Shown one piece after another: positions 27,578 through 36,030 of a stretch of 64,000 bases of DNA. The stretch is from the NCBI GenBank assembly GCA_964429135.1, contig CAYSAU010000016.1, positions 16,459 to 80,458 of the forward strand. The letters run 5' to 3'. Every line of letters begins with the position of its first letter. The first letter of the stretch is position 1. Below the pieces are notes generated by a model. That model saw only the letters and a program-made list of their open reading frames with translations. It had not been told where the DNA came from and did not search any database. This stretch comes from CAZSDU01 sp964429135 (GTDB lineage Bacteria; Bacteroidota; Bacteroidia; Bacteroidales; FEN-979). Position numbers and translations under genes: made by a program.

Positions 27578-29673
27578 TTAATGGTTGACTGCATGAGTTC
27601 AAGTAAGCCTTGCTGGCTAAAAGGTTTTCCTAAATAGTGACTGCATCCGCCGGCAAGTAATTTCTCCTGATCCCCTGACATGGTATATCCTGTTATTGCA
27701 ATGATTGGAACATCTTGATAATGATCGAGTTTGCGTATTTCCTTGGCCGCTTTTAAGCCGTCGATACCAGGTCCAAGGTTGATGTCCATCAGTACACCGT
27801 CAAATTGTTGCATAGAGGCCATACTGATGGCAGCATAGGCATCTGAAGCTCTTTCCGTTCTGAATTTTCCTTTCAGATACAATTTGATGATTTCTGCATT
27901 GTCATCATTGTCTTCCACGATCAGGATAAGGGGAAGTTCGCGTGGCTCATAGATATGCAGTGTGGGTGTATCGGTGCTTACAGGAGTATATTCGAGATCC
28001 ACTTTCGTCTCCCGACTGAAATTCAGGGAAGCCGGTAGCCATAAAGTGAAAATGGAACCAAGCCCGACTTCACTTTCCACGGTTATATATCCATTGATCA
28101 TCCCTGCCATACGCTGAGCAAGCGTCAAGCCTAATCCATTTCCCTCGTAACTGCGATTAAATCCTTCGCTAAGTTGCCTGAATTCATGAAATATGGTTGA
28201 GAAGTGCTCTCTGGATATTCCTATTCCTGTGTCTTTGATAAGAATTACTATCCGTGATTCATCATTGACTTTTCTGATGTCGGCCTCGATGGTGATTCCT
28301 CCCTGGTGAGTAAATTTTACGGCATTATCTATAAGATTGAAAAGGATCATTTGCAGCAGGTTTTCATCTGCAAGGGCAATGAGGTTGTCCTTCAATTCCG
28401 TGATTAGGTATAAGTTTCTCTCATTGGCAACGGGATAAAAAGGCTGAAGTGTGGAATGAAGTGTTTTCTGAACATTGATTTCCTGAAGTTTTAATTTTGA
28501 TTTTGTACCCTCAAGGTCAGCAAGATCAAGAATGGATTTCAGAGTGATCATCAGTCTCTGCCCTGCTGTATGGATTTTCTGTGCAAAAAAAACAATATCA
28601 GGATCATGGGATTCAGAAGTAATTAAGGCGGCAAAACCCAGTATGGCATTCATCGGCGTCCTGAATTCGTGACTCATATTGGCCATCAGGGAGGTTTTCA
28701 GGCGATCAGACTCTTCCGCCTTCAACCTTGCCTGATGTAAATCTTCTTCAACTTTTTTTCTGTCGGTAATATCCATGATCATCCCCAGGATATTTTCTCC
28801 TTCTGCGAAGGAACTGATCAAAACATGTCGAAAGTTCCCTTTTTTTGAGACCAGGGTTAGTTCATGTTGATGAGTGGATTTTTTTTCATTTAGTTGAGCT
28901 AAAAAAGAATCACGGTCTTTCTTGTTTTTGTATGTTTTCAAAATGTCATAGGACAATGCCTCCTCTATGGATTCAAATTCAAGTATGTCGGCCAAAGCCT
29001 GGTTGACATAAAGTATTTGACCTGCAAAGTTGGTTTTATAAATACCGATGACCGCATTATCCATAATATTTCGGTGATTTTCTTCGCTTTCCTGTAGCCG
29101 GAGGATTAACTTGCGATTTTCTTCCGTTTTGATCACAAGGGAAATAGGATCAGTTAAGGAGGATGCGAAGTCTTGTTCTTCAAGGGTCCAATTTTTCTTA
29201 GTCCCTGACTTTTCACAGCACAAAACTGCTCTTAACTTTCCCTCAATGTTAATGGGGATATCCATTTTCGATTGAATGCCAAGGATTGAAAAAGGAGGGT
29301 AAACTAATTCTCTGTAGCAGACATTTGCGGTAAGGTCATCAGCCGCAATACAATTGTTTTTTTTCAAGGCATCGAAATAATCCGGATAATCTTTAAAAAG
29401 CATCCGATCTCCTGATTCATGGGTATTTTTTTTTCTATCAAAAAGATCAGTGCAAATAATGCTGTTGTCAACATTATCGGTAATCCAGATACTGACTCTT
29501 TCGATATCAAAAAAAACGGCTACTGTTTCAGTAATGTGTTGAAATATTTCACAGTTTACATCTAATACCCTCTTGGTTAAATCCAATAGGATATTTTGTT
29601 TTCTGATGATCTGTTCGAGTCTTTCATTTTGGGAGTTCATGGTTTCAAACAAGTGTTTTTTATATGTAATCAT
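27568..29673 (-). CDS. Soluble hybrid histidine kinase (GAF, PAS, HisKA, HATPase, REC)
   Basis: A 701-residue cytoplasmic hybrid kinase. A GAF domain (about residues 25-200, with FFDIERVSIWI and RAVLCCE) precedes a PAS domain (about 205-325), HisKA (ANMSHEFRTPMNAILGF), HATPase (NLIDNAVKFTHQGG, DTGIGIS, GNGLGLTLAQRM) and a C-terminal receiver (LIVEDNDDN, LMDINLGPGIDG, GKPF). The start could also be the ATG at 29640 (MNSQNERLEQ). It is strikingly similar in its last 450 residues to the next gene, pointing to an old tandem duplication with different sensors. Ligand and output are unknown. Confidence 0.88.
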   Translation of the reverse strand: MITYKKHLFETMNSQNERLEQIIRKQNILLDLTKRVLDVNCEIFQHITETVAVFFDIERVSIWITDNVDNSIICTDLFDRKKNTHESGDRMLFKDYPDYFDALKKNNCIAADDLTANVCYRELVYPPFSILGIQSKMDIPINIEGKLRAVLCCEKSGTKKNWTLEEQDFASSLTDPISLVIKTEENRKLILRLQESEENHRNIMDNAVIGIYKTNFAGQILYVNQALADILEFESIEEALSYDILKTYKNKKDRDSFLAQLNEKKSTHQHELTLVSKKGNFRHVLISSFAEGENILGMIMDITDRKKVEEDLHQARLKAEESDRLKTSLMANMSHEFRTPMNAILGFAALITSESHDPDIVFFAQKIHTAGQRLMITLKSILDLADLEGTKSKLKLQEINVQKTLHSTLQPFYPVANERNLYLITELKDNLIALADENLLQMILFNLIDNAVKFTHQGGITIEADIRKVNDESRIVILIKDTGIGISREHFSTIFHEFRQLSEGFNRSYEGNGLGLTLAQRMAGMINGYITVESEVGLGSIFTLWLPASLNFSRETKVDLEYTPVSTDTPTLHIYEPRELPLILIVEDNDDNAEIIKLYLKGKFRTERASDAYAAISMASMQQFDGVLMDINLGPGIDGLKAAKEIRKLDHYQDVPIIAITGYTMSGDQEKLLAGGCSHYLGKPFSQQGLLELMQSTIKCH

Positions 29674-29754
29674 GGAGTTGCAGAAAATGGAAAGACAATA
29701 TCAATAAACGATAAAAATAGGATTTTTTTTTGGATTGGTTGTAATTCCTGAATT

Positions 29755-31077
29755 TTATTCAAGGATGATCAGACTGATTTCAGGCCTCATCCCGATTCTT
29801 CCGGTATATCCTATGGTACCAAGACCTTTGTTCACATTAATGTATTGTTGTATGGAGTGATCGGGATTTTGATATAAACCACAACAATGCGGATAGATTA
29901 TGCTGACAGGACACCAATGAATGCCTAAACCTTCTATACCGATTTGCCCCCCATGGGTATGGCCAGACAAGGTAAGTCCAATCTCGGGATACTCTCGGCT
30001 GATTATACTATCCCAATAGGTGGGATCATGTGACAAAAGGATTTTTACTAAAATATTTTCTGTTCCTTGTGAAGCCTTTGCGATATCTCCCAATCGCTGA
30101 AACCTATGGGTTGCCCCCCAGTTTTCTACTCCGATCAGAGCAATGCTGTCATATCCTTTATATAGTATGATGTTCTCATTCCTTAATAATTTCCATCCAA
30201 TCTGATGGTAATAAGATACCAGGTCTTTCATATTTTGTTCCTTAGTATCAGGCTTTTTCCATATGATATAATCCCCATAATCATGATTTCCGAGAACGCA
30301 AAAAACCCCCATTGGAGCCGACAATTTTTTTAAAATCTCCTGATAGCCATTTCCATCGGCAGTGGAATAATTGAACATATCCCCTGTAAAAACGATAATA
30401 TCTGGTTTAAGCTTTTTGATTCTGGATATTGCTTCCGACAACTTTTTTTTGGATAACCAGCTTCCCAGATGGATATCTGAAATCTGAACAATTCGGAATC
30501 CCTTAAATGACGATGGTAATCTCTTTAAGCTCACATGATTTTCTGTTGTGATGAAATTATATCTTCCCCAAATCATCCCGGAAAAAAGCAGGAGAAACAA
30601 AAAACTACCAAGCAGACAGGTGATTAGAAAAAAGCATTTTTTTCTTATTATCTCATGGTATTTTTTTTTATCCTTTTTTGAAATACATGATTTAAGAAAA
30701 AGGAAGATGCGATGCAAATCAGTCAGCAATAATCCTGAAATGGGAATCAAAGCGCTGATGGAGGCAATGATTAAAAGGCTCACTACCTCTGCCTTAAGGA
30801 TTACCGGCCATAGCCGGAATGGGTAAAAAAAACCGAGTACGATCAGGCAGAGAAGGAGAAGAGGCGGCGACCAGAATACGAGCTTTAATATAGTACGCAG
30901 TTTCTTATGCGGTTTTTTAAAAAACTGCACTATCCCACTCCATAAGTACAGGGTCAGGATTAGATACACAAGAAGCAGGATTAAAATACCCGAATACTTC
31001 GGGAAGGCAGGATGGAGAATGAAAAAAACAGCCAGCGATAGCAGAACCACTATCACCGGCTTCAGAATTTTTTTCAT
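29755..31077 (-). CDS. Membrane-anchored calcineurin-like metallophosphoesterase
   Basis: A 440-residue protein with about five N-terminal membrane helices (residues 5-175), then a metallophosphoesterase domain with all metal motifs: DIHLGS, GDMFN, GNHDY, LLSHDP and SGHTHGGQIG. The branch resembles YkuE/YaeI, whose relatives cleave UDP-2,3-diacylglucosamine in lipid A synthesis; whether this one does is unproven. The ATG directly follows the stop codon of the aconitase-family gene, so both are on one transcript. Confidence 0.85.
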   Translation of the reverse strand: MKKILKPVIVVLLSLAVFFILHPAFPKYSGILILLLVYLILTLYLWSGIVQFFKKPHKKLRTILKLVFWSPPLLLLCLIVLGFFYPFRLWPVILKAEVVSLLIIASISALIPISGLLLTDLHRIFLFLKSCISKKDKKKYHEIIRKKCFFLITCLLGSFLFLLLFSGMIWGRYNFITTENHVSLKRLPSSFKGFRIVQISDIHLGSWLSKKKLSEAISRIKKLKPDIIVFTGDMFNYSTADGNGYQEILKKLSAPMGVFCVLGNHDYGDYIIWKKPDTKEQNMKDLVSYYHQIGWKLLRNENIILYKGYDSIALIGVENWGATHRFQRLGDIAKASQGTENILVKILLSHDPTYWDSIISREYPEIGLTLSGHTHGGQIGIEGLGIHWCPVSIIYPHCCGLYQNPDHSIQQYINVNKGLGTIGYTGRIGMRPEISLIILE

Positions 31078-32859
31078 TTATTTGTTTTTCACATAATTGA
31101 TGAGCCCTTTTGCTTCGAAAATCTCAAGTAGTTTAGCTGGTAAAGGAGCGAAAGCAAATTTTTCCTGGTTCACCTTAACAAAACCGTTTTCGAAGTCAAT
31201 AGATACGGTATCTCCCTGCTTGAAAGCCTTCACGGCATCGGGTACAAGGATGATCGGGAGTCCCTGGTTTACAGAAGAGCGGTAAAAAATCCGGTTAACT
31301 GATTTGCATATCACAGCTTTTATGCCTGCATAGGCCAATCCCACGGAAGGGTGTTCCCTTGAGCTTCCACAACCGAAGTTGGCGCCGGCAATAATGATAT
31401 CACCTTGCTTCACCCTTTCTGAAAAGCTGTTGTCAAACCCCTTGAATAAATGAGGCATAATCTTTTCCGGTTCCGTACTTTGAACATTATATGTCAGGTT
31501 TCCAGCAAACATCTGATCGGTATTCAGGTTGTCCACATCGCTGTAGTTCCAGATTCCGGATGCATAGCGATCATCCTTTTCTGCAATATCAACCTTGGCG
31601 CTTTGGGGGCTATGGTATGGATATTGGTCATGGGATGGGATTCCCCTGGGATCGGTAATTTCCCCTTTTAATGCAGATGTGGCTACGGTAGCCGGGGAAG
31701 CAAGATATACGAAGGAGGCGGGATTTCCCATGCGTCCTTTGAAATTGCGGTTGGCTGTTGAAATAATATTGTATCCATCTGCAGGAATTCCTTGACCTGT
31801 CCCAAGGCAGGGGCCGCAGGAAGAGGAAAGGACATTAGCACCGGCTTCCATGAAAATTTCAATGAGGCCTTCTTTCATCGCTTGCAAATAAATTTCTTTG
31901 GAAGCAGGAATGATTTGTAATTGCATGTATTTAGGAATTTTTCTGCCATTTAAAACAGCAGCCGCTTCACGTAAATCCTCGAGGCGTCCGTTAGTGCAAG
32001 TCCCGATAAGCGCTTGTTGAATCTTTGTCCCCTGAAGTTCCGCCACAGCTTTGACATTGTCCACATGATGTGGAGCCGCAACGACTGGAAAAATTTCATT
32101 CAGCCGGATGTTGATTTCTTTTAGGTAATCGGCATCCGGATCTGCCCAGATTCCATCCACTTTATGTCCAAAGTGTTTCTCAAGGACTTCATCAGCGGGA
32201 AATACTGCATTCTTGGCACCCATTTCCGAGGCAAGATTGGAAAGTACCATACGATCTGAAATACTCAGGGTGCTGACACCTTCGCCATGATATTCGATCG
32301 ACATGTAATCAGCCCCACTTGAACCTATCATTCCAATGATCCATAAGGCCAGATCCTTGGCAAAAACTCCGGTTGGCAGTTTTCCGGTCAGGGTGATTTT
32401 TAAACTTTCAGGAATCCTGAACCAGGTTTCACCCTGTTTCCATAATCCTGCAGTCTCTGTGCGGTCGATTCCTGCAGCAAAAGCGTTATACGCTCCGGCT
32501 GTACTGGTATGACTGTCGCTGCCAACAATGATCATTTTAGGCCGGGCATAATTCGCCATCAATTGATGACAAATTCCATCTCCAACGTCATGGAATTTTT
32601 GAATACCGAATTTTTCCACAAATTCACGGATCACCTGATAATCATTGGCAAGTTTAGAATTGGTGGGTGGGGCATTATGATCAAGGGTGATCAGCAATGC
32701 ATCGGGATTGGCCAGGGTGCTGCCTCCCATTTTTTTAAATGTACTGTATATACTCGATGTATTGTCGTGGGACAGAATGATATCCGGTCGGGCAAAAACA
32801 ATGGCTCCCTTTTCTGCTCCGAAAATCTTTTCTGCGAATGTTTTTCCTTTCATTGTCAT
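31078..32859 (-). CDS. Fused aconitase / isopropylmalate dehydratase family hydro-lyase
   Basis: A 593-residue protein in which a LeuC-like large part (residues 1 to about 420) is fused to a LeuD-like swivel domain (about 430-593). Iron-sulfur ligands are visible as the Cys of GTCTNGRLEDL and the pair in SSCGPCLGTG. The swivel part carries NLNTDQMFAGN and FGCGSSREHPS. Reaction type: stereospecific dehydration/rehydration of a hydroxy acid through a 4Fe-4S cluster. The substrate (citrate, isopropylmalate or homocitrate) cannot be fixed from the loops seen; the Aquifex-type aconitase group is one candidate. A minus-strand promoter element lies at 32883-32890. Confidence 0.85.
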   Translation of the reverse strand: MTMKGKTFAEKIFGAEKGAIVFARPDIILSHDNTSSIYSTFKKMGGSTLANPDALLITLDHNAPPTNSKLANDYQVIREFVEKFGIQKFHDVGDGICHQLMANYARPKMIIVGSDSHTSTAGAYNAFAAGIDRTETAGLWKQGETWFRIPESLKITLTGKLPTGVFAKDLALWIIGMIGSSGADYMSIEYHGEGVSTLSISDRMVLSNLASEMGAKNAVFPADEVLEKHFGHKVDGIWADPDADYLKEINIRLNEIFPVVAAPHHVDNVKAVAELQGTKIQQALIGTCTNGRLEDLREAAAVLNGRKIPKYMQLQIIPASKEIYLQAMKEGLIEIFMEAGANVLSSSCGPCLGTGQGIPADGYNIISTANRNFKGRMGNPASFVYLASPATVATSALKGEITDPRGIPSHDQYPYHSPQSAKVDIAEKDDRYASGIWNYSDVDNLNTDQMFAGNLTYNVQSTEPEKIMPHLFKGFDNSFSERVKQGDIIIAGANFGCGSSREHPSVGLAYAGIKAVICKSVNRIFYRSSVNQGLPIILVPDAVKAFKQGDTVSIDFENGFVKVNQEKFAFAPLPAKLLEIFEAKGLINYVKNK

Positions 32860-32882
32860 TGATTTTATGGATTGCTTAACGA

Positions 32883-32890
32883 CAAAAATA
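32883..32890 (-). promoter_or_regulatory. -7 element for the aconitase-family operon
   Basis: TATTTTTG on the minus strand, 23 bp before the start codon at 32859. Confidence 0.55.
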
Positions 32891-32920
32891 AAAATATTTT
32901 GCTAAACCCACGGGATTTTC

Positions 32921-32928
32921 TAATTTTG
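32921..32928 (+). promoter_or_regulatory. -7 element for tRNA-Ser
   Basis: TAATTTTG, 38 bp upstream of the mature tRNA 5' end. Transcription should begin about 32935, just at the hairpin that follows. Confidence 0.6.
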
Positions 32929-32932
32929 CAGC

Positions 32933-32966
32933 CCCAATAACCGGATAGATTGGTTATTGGGTTTTT
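32933..32966 (+). terminator. Terminator-like hairpin abutting tRNA-Ser
   Basis: A perfect 10-bp inverted repeat CCCAATAACC/GGTTATTGGG with a 9-base loop, followed by five T. The first base of tRNA-Ser is the next base. It is shaped like an intrinsic terminator but sits between promoter and tRNA, so it may act as an attenuator or as a 5' leader structure for RNase P processing. Confidence 0.55.
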
Positions 32967-33053
32967 GGAGAGGTGGGTGAGTGGCTGAAACCAACAGTTT
33001 GCTAAACTGTCGTACGGGAAACTGTACCGGGGGTTCGAATCCCCCCTTCTCCG
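32967..33053 (+). tRNA. tRNA-Ser (GCT)
   Basis: A class II tRNA of 87 nt: acceptor GGAGAGG/CTTCTCC (one G-U), anticodon stem ACAGT/ACTGT with loop TTGCTAA (anticodon GCT), a long variable arm GTACGGGAAACTGTAC, and a T arm around GTTCGAATC. No encoded CCA. Confidence 0.96.
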
Positions 33054-33123
33054 CAAAGCAGATGTGCCTGTCTGACGAAAGGTGGAGGTGGGGGTTTTAA
33101 ATTAGTGTGTGAAAAAAAGAGAC

Positions 33124-33474
33124 ATGTTTGATTTTGAGAAATTGGATGTATATCAAATTGTAAAGGCGCAGAACCTTAAGGTGCTTTCTATCTTGAAATC
33201 AAATCAGTCCATTGATCCATATATAATGGATCAATGGAAAAGAGCCAGTCTCAGTATCCTTTTTAACCTGGCTGAAGGCACCGGCCGCATGTCAGAACAG
33301 GATAAACGTCACTTTTTGACCATCGCAAGGGGAAGCGTATATGAATCCGTTTCCATTCTCACACTTATAAAAGATCTTAATTGTATCACAGAAAAAGAAT
33401 ACAACGAACTGTACCAGGGTTATGAGTCATGCTCCAAAATGCTGCTCGCCATGTACCGTTCCTACGGAAAATAA
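33124..33474 (+). CDS. Four-helix-bundle protein (23S rRNA intervening-sequence family)
   Basis: A 116-residue protein of the small four-helix-bundle (S23/IVS) family, recognised by FEKLDVYQIVKAQN at the start, QWKRASLSILFNLAEGTGR in the second helix, and ARGSVYESVSIL in the third. The ATG at 33124 is preferred over the GTG at 33109. Members occur inside 23S rRNA insertions but also as free chromosomal genes, as here, between tRNA-Ser and tRNA-Pro. The fold may bind RNA, but the function is unknown. Confidence 0.85.
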   Translation: MFDFEKLDVYQIVKAQNLKVLSILKSNQSIDPYIMDQWKRASLSILFNLAEGTGRMSEQDKRHFLTIARGSVYESVSILTLIKDLNCITEKEYNELYQGYESCSKMLLAMYRSYGK

Positions 33475-33511
33475 TTGAATCTCAACACACCACACACTCA
33501 CACCCATGCCC

Positions 33512-33529
33512 CTGCCTGCCGGCAGGCAG
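33512..33529. repeat. Perfect 18-bp GC-rich palindrome
   Basis: CTGCCTGCC/GGCAGGCAG, without spacer, between the four-helix gene and tRNA-Pro. It is far more GC-rich than its surroundings and looks like a dispersed REP-like element or a transcript-end hairpin. Confidence 0.6.
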
Positions 33530-33541
33530 AAACATCCACTT

Positions 33542-33620
33542 CGGGGTATAGCGTAGCCCGGTTCATCGCGCCTGCTTTGGGAGCAGGAGGTCGCAGGTTC
33601 GAATCCTGCTACCCCGACCA
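33542..33620 (+). tRNA. tRNA-Pro (TGG)
   Basis: Acceptor CGGGGTA/TACCCCG, anticodon stem CCTGC/GCAGG with loop TTTGGGA (anticodon TGG), T stem GCAGG/CCTGC, discriminator A, and an encoded CCA, unlike the other two tRNAs here. Confidence 0.96.
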
Positions 33621-33623
33621 GCA

Positions 33624-33666
33624 AAATCAAGGGTTTCAGAAAATAAAGATCTGAAACCCTTGATTT
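33624..33666. terminator. Long hairpin after tRNA-Pro, likely terminator
   Basis: A perfect 16-bp inverted repeat (AAATCAAGGGTTTCAG and its complement) with an 11-base loop, starting 4 bases after the tRNA CCA. T follows on one side and A precedes on the other, so it could work in both directions. Confidence 0.75.
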
Positions 33667-33746
33667 ATTATAACCCTATAGGAACTCCGTGAATTTTGGC
33701 CAGCTACATCAAAAATCATGTGACCATGTTTTCTGACAAGAATTTC

Positions 33747-33777
33747 TTGAAATTTAAAAGGAAAAATTGTAATTTTG
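33747..33777 (+). promoter_or_regulatory. Promoter of the acetyltransferase-kamA pair
   Basis: TTG at 33747-33749, a 20-bp spacer, then TAATTTTG at 33770-33777; the start codon is 41 bp further on. Confidence 0.6.
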
Positions 33778-33817
33778 ATTGGAAGAAGTTTTAAATGCTT
33801 AGCTTTAAATCACGGAT

Positions 33818-34435
33818 ATGACATTTTCCGAAAAGATAAAAAATAATCCTCGCCTGAAGGAACTGGCTTCCTGGGCTTTGATTCCTCGCAATCAGGCACG
33901 CCCGAGGAAATGGGTAATCTGGTTTCTTAATCCTTTTATCCATCATAAAGGAAAAAGAACCACGATCTGTAGACACAGTAGGATGGATATTTTACCTTTT
34001 AATCAATTCTACATTGGGGACGATTCAACCATAGAAGATTTCACAACAGTTAACAACGGAGTGGGAGATATATGGATCGGCGACCGTACACGCATTGGTC
34101 TGGGTTGCACGCTGATCGGTCCAGTGAAAGTTGGGAACGACGTCATGATTGCTCAGAATGTAGTCATTTCTGCCTTAAATCACAGATATGAGGATGATAG
34201 CCTTCCGATTTCCCGTCAGGGAGTGACAAAAAATCCCATCGTGATAAAAGATGAAGCGTGGATCGCTGCCAACTGTGTAATCCTTTCAGGAGTTACCATA
34301 GGGAAACATGCGGTAGTATCAGCAGGGAGCGTAGTGAGAAGAAATGTACCTGCTTATTCGATAGTGGCCGGAAACCCGGCAAGCGTGGTAAAACGACAGA
34401 ATCCTGTCACTAAAATCTGGGAATGGAAAATCTGA
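33818..34435 (+). CDS. Hexapeptide-repeat acyltransferase
   Basis: A 205-residue left-handed beta-helix acetyltransferase, related to WbbJ/NodL/maltose O-acetyltransferases. Hexapeptide turns are visible from about residue 60 (IGDDSTIEDFTTVNNG, IGDRTRIGLGCTLIG) and the C-terminal part has the usual IGKHAVVSAGSVV and ypAYSIVAGNPA motif. A loop with ALNHRY carries the probable catalytic His. It works as a trimer with acetyl-CoA. It overlaps the kamA-like gene by 13 bp, so the two are co-translated. Acceptor unknown; a polysaccharide or a small amine are both possible. Confidence 0.85.
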   Translation: MTFSEKIKNNPRLKELASWALIPRNQARPRKWVIWFLNPFIHHKGKRTTICRHSRMDILPFNQFYIGDDSTIEDFTTVNNGVGDIWIGDRTRIGLGCTLIGPVKVGNDVMIAQNVVISALNHRYEDDSLPISRQGVTKNPIVIKDEAWIAANCVILSGVTIGKHAVVSAGSVVRRNVPAYSIVAGNPASVVKRQNPVTKIWEWKI

Positions 34436-36015
34436 AAATCAAATCCTTCATGGACAGCAATGAAGATTTTTTATATCACCCAAGACCTTTTACAGAGATT
34501 GAGTTGTGGAAAGGGATCCGCCGGGAACAATGGTATAATCCCCTATGGCAAAAGAAAAATGCCATTCGTAGCGTTGATACCTTAAAAAAAGTTATCCTGC
34601 TTAATGAATATCAGGAAAATGAGATAAAAAGAACTGTCGAAACCTTGAGAAAACAGGGGAAAGAACCCCTGAGGATTACACCTTATTATGCTTCCCTTAT
34701 GCAGCAGGATCCTTTTCACCCCAGGATGATGAAAGGTGAAAAAGGTGAAAAACGACTTGACCCCATCTTCTGGCAAAGCGTACCTACCCCTGCCAATCTC
34801 CTGTTCCCCGATACAGGCGTGGAAGGCGCTATGGGAGAAGGCAGCAGGTGTTTCGGGGCTGTTTACCAACGCTATCCAAACAGGGTAGCGCTGTTTGTTG
34901 CTGAAAATACCAGTTGCGCATCCTATTGCGTTCATTGCCAACGGTCGAAATCGCTTGATGGAACGGTGGATGTGAATATCTCGGAAATTAATAAGGGTTT
35001 ATTCTATATCGGGTACAACAGGAATATCAATGAAGTTCTCGTTACAGGCGGGGATGCCCTGATGATCAATAAAAACCGTTTAAAGTATATCCTTGAAGAA
35101 CTGAGCAAAATTCCCCATCTCAGGGTAATCAGAATCGCAACCAGGATGCCTGTTGTACTTCCCATGGGGATTACGGATGAACTACTTGAACTTATCAACA
35201 AATCAGCCAACAGATACACACAGGGTAATGAAAAATATGTATATTTCATGATTCATATCAACCATTACCAGGAAATTACGGAAGATTTATCGGCGGCTGT
35301 AAAAAAAATCCGCAATCATGGATTCACGATTAGGAATCAGACAGTTCTCCTGAACCATGTCAATGATTATTTCAAGACCCTGGCTGAAACCTTCAGGAGG
35401 ATGTTCTGGATTGGAGTACATCCGTATTACCTCCTGCAATGCCATAAAGAAAAAGGCATTGTCCATTTTATCACCCCGGTGCAAATCGGGAAAATTTATA
35501 TCAAACATCTTCAGGGGTGGATATCCGGGATTACCATGCCCAGGTATGCAGCCAACATTGAAGGAGGAGGTGGGAAAGTGTTGCTGATGCCTTCAGGTCA
35601 TGATACGCTTAACTTGGAAAATGCCATCGATGAGAGGATTTCCGAAAGCTTTGCCATCATCTATACTTGGGATGGGAAAAAAATTTATAAGTATGAATCT
35701 TTAGGCAGATCCACCCGGAAAGAATTTGCCAAGGCAGAAAGAATCATGCATAAATTCATTGGGAGGAAAGGCGTTTTTTGCCCTAAGGTGATTATCGTTG
35801 ACAATTCTGGCAATCACCTGGAAACAACCCACAGGACAAAACTGCCGTTATTCGAAAAATTTAAAAAATCAGAACTCCTGGGATATGAAATTCACCAGGA
35901 AGATATGCCTCTTACCAATCCATCTGATATCCGTGAAGAGTTAGAGAATAAATTCCTTTTTTCACAAAGGGACAAAGCAATGCTGAAAAAGATTCCCGAA
36001 GGGGATTCTCCATAA
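34423..36015 (+). CDS. KamA-family radical SAM aminomutase-like protein
   Basis: A 530-residue protein of the lysine 2,3-aminomutase family. The radical SAM motif is CASYCVHC (CxxxCxxC), near residue 166; the PLP-Lys motif EGGGGKV appears about residue 385. Lysine 2,3-aminomutase moves the amino group of lysine from C2 to C3. This protein is about 110 residues longer than classical KamA (about 416), with extra N- and C-terminal parts, and much longer than EpmB. So the substrate may differ; lysine, glutamate or another amino acid are options. Coupling to the overlapping acetyltransferase suggests an acetylated product, but this is inference. Confidence 0.82.
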   Translation: MENLKIKSFMDSNEDFLYHPRPFTEIELWKGIRREQWYNPLWQKKNAIRSVDTLKKVILLNEYQENEIKRTVETLRKQGKEPLRITPYYASLMQQDPFHPRMMKGEKGEKRLDPIFWQSVPTPANLLFPDTGVEGAMGEGSRCFGAVYQRYPNRVALFVAENTSCASYCVHCQRSKSLDGTVDVNISEINKGLFYIGYNRNINEVLVTGGDALMINKNRLKYILEELSKIPHLRVIRIATRMPVVLPMGITDELLELINKSANRYTQGNEKYVYFMIHINHYQEITEDLSAAVKKIRNHGFTIRNQTVLLNHVNDYFKTLAETFRRMFWIGVHPYYLLQCHKEKGIVHFITPVQIGKIYIKHLQGWISGITMPRYAANIEGGGGKVLLMPSGHDTLNLENAIDERISESFAIIYTWDGKKIYKYESLGRSTRKEFAKAERIMHKFIGRKGVFCPKVIIVDNSGNHLETTHRTKLPLFEKFKKSELLGYEIHQEDMPLTNPSDIREELENKFLFSQRDKAMLKKIPEGDSP

Positions 36016-36030
36016 GGGATTTCATTGATA

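Noticed and set aside
34582..34941. 119-residue minus-strand frame inside the KamA-type gene
   Set aside because: It is fully antisense to a conserved radical SAM region, without promoter or recognisable motif; a shadow frame.
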